From Posidonia oceanica (lineage: Eukaryota; Streptophyta; Magnoliopsida; Alismatales; Posidoniaceae), in assembly GCA_037176725.1 (NCBI GenBank), contig JAZBRS010000076.1, forward strand, positions 119,555,001 to 119,619,000: a DNA stretch of 64,000 nucleotides, in the 5' to 3' direction. Of the stretch, positions 49,090 to 57,875 are shown piece by piece (the stretch's first letter is position 1; each line of letters opens with the position of its first letter). The notes under the pieces are model-generated. The model did not search any database and had not been told where the DNA came from. It worked only from the letters and a program-made list of their open reading frames with translations. Both the position numbers and the translations under genes were made by a program.

Positions 49090-49480
49090 ATAGTGAGCCA
49101 GGATGCCAAAGTTGCCAATGCATCTGCGTACGCGTTCTTGGCTCTGTTCATGTATGTGAAGCGGATGCTCTCAAATTCTTCCATCAGCCTCAGCAGGTGT
49201 TCATGATACGGCACAAGCTTGGGATCTTTTGTCCTCTAGTCGCCGTTCACTTGAGAAATTACCAGCATGGCATCACCGTGCACATGCAGCTTCTGTGCCT
49301 CATGTTCGAGGGCGACTTTCAACCCTAGGATGCATGCTTCATACTCCGCTTCATTGTTTGTGCATGCGAAAGTCAGCTTCCTCGCGAAGGGAATCATCTA
49401 TCCCTGGGGCGTGGTCAGCACTGCGCCTACGCCTCGGCCCTTTTTGTTGACTGCACCATCAAAGTAGAGCTGCCATTCCT
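49090..49480 (-). pseudogene. Second RNase H domain of the Tat clade (aRH), two in-frame TAGs
   Basis: Begins EWQLYFDGAVNKKGRGVG, where the first catalytic Asp of RNase H lies in FDGA (49458-49460). TNNEAEYEA carries the catalytic Glu, then HGDAMLVISQ the next Asp, and NAYADALATLA the last Asp. This extra RNase H, downstream of the usual one, is the diagnostic addition of plant Tat/Ogre elements. TAG codons at 49398-49400 and 49236-49238 lie in the same frame. The second stands where homologues usually have Trp (GD-W). Known proposals are that this domain restores RNase H activity lost in the first domain. The element's own first domain is also interrupted. Confidence 0.9.
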
Positions 49481-49699
49481 CTTGTTTCTTAGGATCTTTC
49501 TGCTCAGAGTCCTCCATTGCAAAGAGAATGTCTTCATCAAGGAACTGTGTCTGGAGGGGTTGGTATTCAGGCAGAGGAAGGTCAGCAAGATGGTCTGCCA
49601 TGGCCTGACCCTTCATGGATTTCTGTGTGACAAAGGTGATGTCGTACTGAGATAATAACACCTGCCACTTAGCACATCTGCCCACCATGGCCGACTTTT

Positions 49700-50033
49700 G
49701 GAAAAGGAACTTGATAGGATCATGCCGGCATAAGAGCTGTACTGGGTATGCCATCATGTAGTGCTTTAGTTTCTATGCAGCCCAGACAAGGGACAAACAG
49801 GTCTTCTCTAGTGTACTGTACCTGGCTTCGCATTCATTAAACTTCTTGCTCAGGTAATAGATGGCGTGCTCCCTTCTACCAGATTCGTCATGTTGGCCCA
49901 AGACGGCGCCCATGGAATGCTGCGTGGTAGAAAGGTAGAGAAGCAAAGGTCCCCCGGGTGTAGGCGGGACCAGGACAGGAGGCTTGATCAACAGCTGCTT
50001 GGTCTTGGCAAATGCAGCCTGACACTTCTCGCT
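49700..50033 (-). pseudogene. rnh: Ty3/gypsy RNase H domain, interrupted
   Basis: Follows the RT directly in the same frame. Recognisable by KPPVLVPPTPGGPLLLYLS, then SMGAVLGQ, then AIYYLSKKFNECEARYS and LEKTCLSLVWAA. This is the ordinary RNase H of gypsy elements, degrading the RNA strand of the RNA-DNA hybrid. A TAG at 50034-50036 separates it from RT, at a position usually occupied by Trp. A second TAG at 49773-49775 falls where a Gln is expected before KLKHYM. The usual first catalytic Asp appears as Ser (LYLS), a degeneration also reported for Tat elements and one explanation for the presence of the second RNase H. Confidence 0.88.
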
Positions 50034-52361
50034 CTAGTGAATCTGCGCATTCTTCTTCAAGAGCTTGAATATGGGCTCGCAGATGGGCGTAAGCTGTGCA
50101 ATGAAGCGGCTAATATATTGTAAACGCCCAAGCAGACTTCTGACTTCTTTTTCAGTCCTAGGGGGTGGCATGTCCACGATGGCTTGTGCTTTCAACGGGT
50201 CCACCTCAATCCCCCTTTGGCTAACAATGTAGCCGAGCAATTTGCCAGAAGACACCCCGAATACGCACTTCTTGGGATTCAGGCGCAGCTTGTACTTCCG
50301 TAGACGGTCAAAGAGCTTTTTGAGACATGTAAGATGATCTTCAGGCTCTTTGGTTTTGGCAATCATATCGTCTACGTAGACCTCTACTTCTTGGTGCATG
50401 AGGTCGTGGAACAGCGCAGTCATGGCCCTCTGATAGGTCGCACCAGCATTCTTCAGGCCGAACGGCATGACTTGGTAGCAGAAGACTCCCCAAGGGGTGA
50501 TGAATGAAGTCTTTTCCATGTCTTCTTCTGCCATTTTGATTTGATTGTATCCAGAAAAGCCGTCCACGAAGGAGAGCATCTTGTGGCCCGCTGTATTGTC
50601 GACTAGGACGTCAATGTGAGGCAATGGAAAGTCGTCCTTGGGACTTGCCTTGTTCAGGTCCCTGTAGTCGATGCAGATCCGGATTCGGCCATCTTTCTTG
50701 GGCACAGGTACAATGTTTGCCAGCCATTCAGGATAAAGAACGACCTTCAGAAAGTTGACCCTGAGCTGCTTCATTATCTCTTCTTTGATCATGAGCAGCC
50801 ACTGTGGTCGCCATCTTCTTAGTTTCTGCTTCACTGGCTTGGCATCCGGGTTTAAGGGCAGATTGTGCACCACTACTTCTATGTCAAGGCCGACCATATC
50901 CTCGTAACTCCAGGCGAAGACATCCGCGTATTCTTTTAGGAATGCGATGAACTCTGCTCGAGCCTGGGAGGACAGCTGGGCACCGATACGAACTTCTTTG
51001 ACTTCCTCAGCTGTGCCGATGTTGACAACCTCTGTTTCTTCTTCAACATGGAGGTTGGAGCCTTCTGGGTCGTCGTCATAGGGCCGGAACTCGGGCAATG
51101 ATTCATCAGTCTCATCCATGCCCGTATCATCCTCCTCTCCATAAGCAATAAGTTCCGAGAGGATCTCTTTCCCAAAAGAAGGGCTTGTGATGTCGAAAGA
51201 GCGCATGTGTTCCGCTGCTTGGCCCTGGTGACGCTTCAGGATGGTCACGCTTACTCTAGTGTTCTTGTAGCCTCGGTGCACAACCTCCGTCCCAGCAACT
51301 CCTTCTGCTGTTTGCTCTGGCCTAACTAATTCTGCTGAGTGCTCTACTGATTCCACTAAGGGCCTTGCTGATTCTGCTGAGGGCCTTGCTGATTGTTCTA
51401 CTGTTGATGCTGCTGACTGTTCTGTTACTGATTCTGCTATCTGCTCTATTACTGTTGCTGCTTGCACTGCTGATGCTTCCTCCTCCGGGTCTTCCAGTGT
51501 GCTTGGGGAGGGTATGCCGGACTGGCGGCTGATCTGGGCATTGCCGCTCGCTATGCTACTCGAATGAGGCATGTGTTGCACAAACCACCTAGACCCGCCT
51601 TCTGATTGGAGAGTGATGAGCTCATCTGGTCTAGGGGAGTCCGGCACTGCTGAGGCTTCTTCCAGGACCATGATAGAGGCATGGTCTTCTTGCAAAGGAG
51701 GGTCCGTAACCACGGCTTTCCCTTTCCTTTCTGTGGCTTGATGCTCTGCCAGGTCTTCTGCTATCGACTTGATTTGTTCTTGATAGAGTAGCTCTAAGTC
51801 AGACATCCAAGAATCGACCTGGGCTTCTATCGCCACTCCTTCTTCCTCGTCCGAGGGGGAGTCGATGTAGTAGGCGCCGGGGGCCTGCGGCACTGGCCCG
51901 GCTGCAAGACGGATTGCTGCCCTTGGAATCTGCATGATCTGGTTCACGGGCGCGTCCGATGGCGGCAACTCTAATGTAGAAGGCCCAAATGGACAAGTCA
52001 GCGGTGCCATAGATGGATATGCTGCCAAGGTCACTGTTGGAGAGTAAGCAGGGGTGCTCTTCAGAGGGCTCAAGGGCCCGGAGAGTGTAGTGCTCAGTTG
52101 GCCTTTTGTATCGGGCCGTAACTGAGAGAGTGCAGCCTCTGACGCCATGGGGTCTTGCCATGAGAGCTGCTGCTGGTTGTCAGGAGGATGCGAAGCGGAC
52201 TGCGCCTGCAGCATTCCCGGAGATGTGGATGCTGAAGCAGGCTGAGCCGCGCTGCTGACTGAACTGATTAACTGCCCCTCCAGAGATAGGGACAGTGGCA
52301 CTGATGTTGCTGTGACCGCTGGTAGCATGCTTGATTCTGCCAGAAGGAGTGTCTCTGACTC
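50034..52361 (-). pseudogene. rt: Protease-RT linker and reverse transcriptase (YVDD)
   Basis: A 776-codon segment open between TAG at 52362-52364 and TAG at 50034-50036, in the same frame as Gag-protease. Its first roughly 450 residues are a linker, low in complexity and rich in Ser, Ala, Glu and Pro, with a degenerate EQSA/ESAR repeat at about 51300-51480. After it come GLDIEVVVHNLPL and an RT of normal length: PVPKKDGRIRICIDYRDLN, then FVDGFSGYNQI with the first catalytic Asp, FITPWGVFCYQVMPFGLKNA, and YVDDMIAKT at about 50352-50378 with the two further Asp residues. LLGYIVSQRGIEVDP and LLGRLQYISRFI follow in the thumb. RT makes element DNA from RNA in cytoplasmic particles. In Ogre elements the region between protease and RT contains a spliced intron; here it is open except for one TAG, and I cannot tell intron from coding linker by eye. 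Confidence 0.93.
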
Positions 52362-55300
52362 CTACACTGCTGCTGTCTGTACTTGGGAAGCTGATGTGGC
52401 TGCAAAAGAGTGGGAACTTGCCTGTTCTGCCACAGGGCCTGCTGAGCTGCCTGCTGTTTCTGCCAGAGGAAGAGCTGAATAGATTGACTGTGTGGCCTCT
52501 GCTCTGATCACTGTTTCTACTATGCTGGTTGGGACTGCCTCTGTTGTGCCAGACTGCTCCTCATCCGAGTAGTAGTCCTCAACACACACCCAATCCTCTG
52601 TCGGTACCGTGTCTTGATCGTCGGTCGATCCCAGGGTTCCTGCACTGGTAAAGTTAGTGAGGTCTCTGGGAATGGCTGGTTCTGGATTGTTGAGCTGAGA
52701 GTAGTGATCTTCGTTGGTCTTGGGCTCGTAGCCGAGGCCTTCAGATTTCCTTCGCTCCACTGCTACGATCGGCTCTGCGATCCCCTGGCCGTGACGCCCG
52801 AGCGGCGTACCCTTTATGTAACCCCACTTGTGACATACATTCTCGACCATTCGAAAGGGGTTGCTGTGAACGGTCAAGGAGTTGACACGTTCAAGATCAG
52901 GAATGAAGTTAACCGGCTCACACCGATTAACGCGATATAGGGCTTCAGAAGTCTCGGGGTCAAACGGGATAGATTGCGAAGACACGGGGGTGACTGCTTC
53001 GATCCGCTCCTTCTCAAAGTTCTCCGCCATGACGACAATGACATCGTCGCCGCGACGGTACTTTATCATTCGATGGAGGGTCGAAGGAAGGACCTGATGC
53101 TTGTGGAGCCAAGGGCGCCCAAGTAGAAGATTGAAGTTCGGCTGCAAGTCGACGACATAGAATTCTACGTCGAAGACAACCGGGCCAATAGCAAGAGGAA
53201 TAATCAGGACCCCTAGAGCGTCATGGTGAGTGTTGTCAAAGGCTGTCATTCCCTTCACGGCTGGCGTGATGTCCTCGGCTTTGAATCCAAGCTTGGTTGC
53301 AGTACGCAAGGGGCAGACGTTAAGGCCTGACCCATTATCAACCAGTGTTAGGGGAATGCGAAAGTTTTTGAACTGCACCGTGACGAATAGGGGCTGGTTG
53401 TGATTAATCCCCGCTGGAGGTAGCTCATCACTCGTAAAAGAGATGACCTGGGGCTCCGCAATCAACCCAACCATGCTCTCCAAGGTTGAAGGCTCAATGG
53501 ACTGGGACACACGGGCAGCCTGGAACACACGAAGAAAAGCCTCGCGGTGTTCGGCAGAGGTGTGGATCAAGTCCCAGATAGAAATGTCGGCTTTGACCTT
53601 CTTAAGCTGGGAGGTCAAGTCTGCCTTAGGTTGGCTCTTTTTGGCAAGGGGAGGGGTAGTTCTGGCAGGCTCTAAGGGGGTAGTGGCAGGAAGCTGGGTT
53701 TCTACAGGCTGGATAGGGATTTGGCTAGCTACAAGTTGGTCTGGAGTTGGACCTACTATGGGTTGGCTAGAGGGTGGGGGCATAACAGGTCTAGGGTGAG
53801 TTGGCCTAATTGCCAGTGTTGGGGGCCTGTAAACCCTCCCCGATCGCGTTACTTCCATGCACATCTCTGTGGCGTAGCTGTAAGGGACGCGATGGGTGTC
53901 CAGGGTCAAATCAATGACGACTGGAGCACGTGCTGCGAGCACAGGAGAGGTTACAGGGGGACCTACGGGGTACGGAGGTCTCTCTAGAGGGCATGGTTGT
54001 CGAGGTGGGAAGGCTGGGGCAGGTTGAGGTCTGCCTAGAAGGTGTAGCTGAGGTCGCCCTAAGAGGTGAATGGGGGAACTAGGTTGGGCCCTAGCTAGAA
54101 GGTGCATAGGGGATTGAGCCTGGGGAAGCACGGTGGGAGGCGCGAGAGGGCGCTCTGGCCTGGCATGCGGTCGGATCAAGTGAATTCCCGACTCGGAGCC
54201 GGCAACTGCCGCGAGATAGAGACTGACTGGGAAAGGCTCAGAGATGTCAGAGATGAGATCAGAAGGGTCTACCACAGAGGTAGCAGGCCCAGAAGGAAAG
54301 ACAGAGTGGATGCTTGAGGTTCCCGCCCCTCCTGGATAAGAGTGCTCCGGTAAGGGTTGGTGGGTGATGCCAGAATAAGGGGGAACAACTGAGTGTGCAG
54401 ATGCATGAGTGTGTGCTTGAGTGGATGCCTCGTGCATGTCGATCACAATCGTTCCCAATTCGATCAAGTCCTGAATAGCATTCCGCAGGGAGTAGCAATT
54501 GTCCGTCGAATGCTCGGCGCTTCGATGGAAATTGCAGAAGAGGTCCGGCCTAAACCAATGCGGCAGAGGACTTGGTGGCGGACGAACCTCCGGGAACTTC
54601 AGGAGCGATGCAACCTTTGGCAAGATGACCGTGAGCGGTTCCACCAGTGGGGCGAATCTCCGCTTCTCAATGGGTGGCCTTCTTTGCCTCTGGTATGAGC
54701 CTTGCTGAACCGGTGCGGCAGGATAGACCGGTCTAGCGGTGGTAGTGATGTGTGGTGTGTGTGGATTCCTAGGTGCAGGAGCGTACACCATCTGAGCTGG
54801 GGCAGGTCGGGATGGCAAGCGAATAGGCACAGCAGGGGAGTCGACGAATGCAACAGCGGGTTTCGGCGAATCCTTCCTCTTTGGGCGGTTGTTGCTGCTG
54901 CCGCTGTTGTTGTTGGAGGCGCTGCTGTTGGCACTGTTACTGCTGATCACTGCCTGCTTAGCGAACGCAGAGAGAGCTGGGAAGTTGCCACTCCGCAAAG
55001 AACTCTCCACGCGCGCTCCAGCTCTGATGAGTGCCACAAAAGTAGTGACTGGTTGGATGCTAAGCAGAGCTCCGAGAGACGGCTGCGCCCCTTTGATAAC
55101 GATCTCGATAGACTCCTCGTCAGAGGGTCTATCTCGAACCTGAGAGGCAAGGGCGCGCCAGCGGCCGACGTACTCCCCGAACGGCTGGCCAGAATTCTGC
55201 TTGATTGCGATCAAGTCTGCCCTCTTTGGGACCAGATCGAGGTTGAAGGAGTACTGTTCCAGGAACGCCTGACTGAGGTCGTTCCAAGTCTTGATGGCTG

Positions 55301-56132
55301 ACATGTCAAGCGATGTAAACCACTTGAGTGCCGGCTCGGTCAAACTCTTCTGGAACAGGCGGATCAGCAACCTCTCGTCAGCCTGAAGCTGAGCGAGATC
55401 ACCGCAATACGCCTTCAAGTGTGCTACGGGGCAGCCCCTACCATTATACTTCTCGAAGTCTGGGATCATGAACTTCGGAGGGAGTACCGCCTCTGGAAAG
55501 TAGCAGAGGTCCCGGAATTGGTAGGTCTGGTGCTCAGTACCCTGCACTAGTCGTAGTGCCTTCTCCAAGACGTCCATCCGGTTATTGATGGGGTCTGGGA
55601 TTGCTGCTGTAGGAGAGGGATCAGCAGGGGTAGCGAGCGCATACGCTGAATGGGTCGCACCTAAGTGCTCCTCCGGATCTACCATAGCGTCGCCTGGTGG
55701 AGCAACGGGATGGCCGGCGTATTCATGCTGCGGGACTGTGTATGCAGGAGTGTATGCAGGATGCTGGACCTGGTGCAGAGGAGAAGAGTAGATGCCATGC
55801 TGTGCTGTGACAGGGGTAGGATGACGGAGCACCAGTTGCTGTACAGGCGAGGTGCCAGACAGCAAGCCAGTGAGGTACTGGGCTCCAGCCGGTCCAAAAG
55901 ACTGACCACCAGAGGGAAGTGGAGCATGCTGTGCTAAGTGTTGTGCAGTAGGAGGCGGTAAACGAGCCCCAATCGTCGGAACCGTGAGCAGTTGAGACGA
56001 TGGACGAGGCGGAGGTGTGGAGGTCGATGCATGGAATGCAGGAACTAGCCTCAGAGGAACCTCAGGAACGACAGGAATAGAAGAAGGATGAACTGATAGA
56101 GCCATGCCCTGCAGTTTCTGGGCAAGCTCCAT
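52362..56132 (-). CDS. gag-pro: Gag main part and aspartic protease (1,256-residue open frame)
   Basis: Longest intact frame in the element. Residues about 1-200 are Pro/Gln/Ser-rich. A Retrotrans_gag capsid domain occupies about 200-400 (54933-55535) with PPKFMIPDFEKYNGRG, LKWFTSLD and FLEQYSFN. A basic, Asn/Ser-rich stretch follows. A variant zinc knuckle CNFHRSAEHSTDNC (C-x2-H-x4-H-x4-C) lies at 54495-54536, the form seen in Tat elements. A Pro-rich spacer leads to the retropepsin-like protease at about 905-1030, whose active site LVDNGSG lies near 53331-53339 and whose partner segment LLLGRPW is near 53115. Gag builds the particle and protease cleaves the polyprotein. The frame ends at a TAG (52362-52364) and reopens at once in the same frame. 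The ATG at 56132 is probably not the natural start, since the frame extends upstream through a TAG to 56546. Confidence 0.92.
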   Translation of the reverse strand: MELAQKLQGMALSVHPSSIPVVPEVPLRLVPAFHASTSTPPPRPSSQLLTVPTIGARLPPPTAQHLAQHAPLPSGGQSFGPAGAQYLTGLLSGTSPVQQLVLRHPTPVTAQHGIYSSPLHQVQHPAYTPAYTVPQHEYAGHPVAPPGDAMVDPEEHLGATHSAYALATPADPSPTAAIPDPINNRMDVLEKALRLVQGTEHQTYQFRDLCYFPEAVLPPKFMIPDFEKYNGRGCPVAHLKAYCGDLAQLQADERLLIRLFQKSLTEPALKWFTSLDMSAIKTWNDLSQAFLEQYSFNLDLVPKRADLIAIKQNSGQPFGEYVGRWRALASQVRDRPSDEESIEIVIKGAQPSLGALLSIQPVTTFVALIRAGARVESSLRSGNFPALSAFAKQAVISSNSANSSASNNNSGSSNNRPKRKDSPKPAVAFVDSPAVPIRLPSRPAPAQMVYAPAPRNPHTPHITTTARPVYPAAPVQQGSYQRQRRPPIEKRRFAPLVEPLTVILPKVASLLKFPEVRPPPSPLPHWFRPDLFCNFHRSAEHSTDNCYSLRNAIQDLIELGTIVIDMHEASTQAHTHASAHSVVPPYSGITHQPLPEHSYPGGAGTSSIHSVFPSGPATSVVDPSDLISDISEPFPVSLYLAAVAGSESGIHLIRPHARPERPLAPPTVLPQAQSPMHLLARAQPSSPIHLLGRPQLHLLGRPQPAPAFPPRQPCPLERPPYPVGPPVTSPVLAARAPVVIDLTLDTHRVPYSYATEMCMEVTRSGRVYRPPTLAIRPTHPRPVMPPPSSQPIVGPTPDQLVASQIPIQPVETQLPATTPLEPARTTPPLAKKSQPKADLTSQLKKVKADISIWDLIHTSAEHREAFLRVFQAARVSQSIEPSTLESMVGLIAEPQVISFTSDELPPAGINHNQPLFVTVQFKNFRIPLTLVDNGSGLNVCPLRTATKLGFKAEDITPAVKGMTAFDNTHHDALGVLIIPLAIGPVVFDVEFYVVDLQPNFNLLLGRPWLHKHQVLPSTLHRMIKYRRGDDVIVVMAENFEKERIEAVTPVSSQSIPFDPETSEALYRVNRCEPVNFIPDLERVNSLTVHSNPFRMVENVCHKWGYIKGTPLGRHGQGIAEPIVAVERRKSEGLGYEPKTNEDHYSQLNNPEPAIPRDLTNFTSAGTLGSTDDQDTVPTEDWVCVEDYYSDEEQSGTTEAVPTSIVETVIRAEATQSIYSALPLAETAGSSAGPVAEQASSHSFAATSASQVQTAAV

Positions 56133-56138
56133 CAGGTG

Positions 56139-56546
56139 CTAGTACTGCGCCTTGGGCGTCTCGCCAGTGGGGACGCTGAAGTGCAGTGCCGGCGAAGGCT
56201 GAGAAACAAGTGGCACGGACACAGACTGTCCGGGAGGGAAGGATTCTACAGCAAAGGTCGCAGCGACGGTGGAAGGGATGTCGAAAGCGACGTATCCCTG
56301 GGATGGAGGGGGCAGTGGCGTCTCCGAAACGCGAGTAACGGTCGTCAAGATGGATTCAACGACCGGATCCGGAGGAAGAGATGCTTGCCACTGTCCCGGG
56401 ACGTACTGAGAACCTAGAGACGTCAGGGGAGGAAACCCTGGCGTCGGAGGGGGAACAAGGGGGACAGAAGGAGCAACCGGAGGGGCCGGAATGGAAACAC
56501 CCTCCGTGACAGGAGTGAAAAGAGGCTCACTAACGTACTGGGCCAT
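56139..56546 (-). pseudogene. gag: N-terminal part of Gag, cut off by TAG
   Basis: Starts with ATG at 56544-56546 (MAQYVSEPLF) and runs 135 codons to a TAG at 56139-56141. It is in the same frame as the main Gag ORF, which resumes two codons later with MELAQKLQG. The sequence is Pro/Val/Ser-rich, like the beginnings of other Tat Gag proteins. An in-frame ATG at 56669 would add 41 residues, but these look like leader sequence. The TAG sits in the context TAC-TAG-CAC and could have arisen from CAG by one C-to-T change, or it could be read through; mutation is simpler. Confidence 0.8.
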
Positions 56547-57856
56547 TGTTGACCTAGATCGCGTGAGAATAGGGCTGCAACGAGTGTTCAAGCAGTGAGT
56601 CCTAAGAGGAGCTATCGTCACAAATGTGGATAGCTCAGAGGGGGAATGGTCGTGAATGAAGTCGCACAAGGGGTGTCAACGAGGGTCGGTACTCGAGCTC
56701 TGGCAAAGGGAAACTCGCTTTACCGGTCACGCTGACACAACAGAAGGAAATTAGGGGTTAGAAACTAAAAGATGAATGCAAATGAGTTAGTTAAATGGCA
56801 TGAATGATATGCATGCTTTCTAGTATGCCCCCCTCACCTAACTAGTGTGTCCTAGTAAGGTAATCTACTTCGGGTATCCCTGGGTGTACAGGTCACCGAC
56901 TCAGGTCAGAAAAGTAGGTTCCCTGTCTAACTCCCGGCCCAAAGCTCAGGAAATGACAGGGTGGTGCGTTGGTGGCCTCTACCCCGCCAAAGCGTGGGTG
57001 GTACCCTCTACTAACACCGACACAACCCCCGGACGAGGGGGGACAGACCGACTGGCTCGTGCCACGCCCAAAGTGGTGGAACAAGAAGCCGGGACCGTCC
57101 TTCGCAGACTAATAGGTGGACTCAGATGAGAAGAATGCATGCCCTATATGATGCTTGTGCAAATGATTAAAGTTTTTTATCTTGCACATTTTATTAACCA
57201 GAGGGAGTGAAGGATTGTTCAGAGTCTCTAGTTGCTCCTAGAAGTTCTTTTTACTTGCGGTTTTTAGTTAACCCTGGGGGGAGCCGACAAGTCTCTACTA
57301 TCCTAGGCATGGCATGTGCGAAAGGGAAGAAAATCAGTCAAGCATGGCAGGCAGACGATCATACAACACAACAAAAGGCAAGTGCATGGCATGTGCAGGT
57401 GTTTGTGAGCATAATGGTGAAGAAAAACATTCATCAAGTCAAAAGGCATGCATGGAAGGCATGTGCGTGCGTAGTGACATAGCAAAGGTGTAAAAGAAGC
57501 ATTCAACATTCAAAAAGCATGTATTGTTGCCAAACAAGTATGTAGACATGCAATGTGCGATAACTAAAGCAGTAATAAGCAAGTAAGGCAAAGAAAATAA
57601 AGACAAGTAAGCTGTAAAGGAAGTAAGAGCATAAGCAAGACAATAAGTAAATAAACAAGCAGAGAAGCAAAGCCAAGCGAAAGGGAGCGCAAACCGAGAC
57701 GAAAGAGGTGCAAAACCTAAGCAAAGTAGCCACAAAGCGACTTTCTAGGAGTTTGCACAGAAAAAAGAGCAAAGTAGGCAAAGAAGGCACACACGACAGG
57801 CAAAACTGCGAAAACAGGCGAGCGAAAAGCCGGGAACGAAAGCCGGAGTCTAGCTA
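56547..57856 (-). other. 5' leader between PBS and Gag
   Basis: About 1.3 kb without an ORF longer than about 100 codons. Ogre elements often carry an extra ORF1 here; I do not find one. The lower part (56820-57130) is richer in C and G. The upper part (57150-57830) is rich in GCAAG/GCAAA words and resembles the style of the LTR. Upstream ATGs are present. It is likely to carry packaging signals, but none can be identified from sequence alone. Confidence 0.7.
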
Positions 57857-57874
57857 TCCCCAGCGGAGTCGCCA
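57857..57874 (-). promoter_or_regulatory. Primer-binding site, tRNA-Arg type
   Basis: One base inside the 5' LTR the coding strand reads TGGCGACTCCGCTGGGGA. It begins with TGG, complementary to the CCA end of a tRNA. The 18 bases pair with the 3' end of plant tRNA-Arg(ACG) as I remember it, with at most one mismatch. Tat/Ogre elements are known to use tRNA-Arg. This site also fixes the element's orientation: the right LTR is the 5' LTR. Confidence 0.88.
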
Positions 57875-57875
57875 C

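Noticed and set aside
48488..56141. Reassigned TAG codon (stop-codon recoding) as explanation for the many TAGs
   Set aside because: Nuclear plant genes use the standard code, the last integrase ORF itself ends at a TAG in the expected place, and two TAGs replace Trp while others replace Gln, which one recoding cannot explain.
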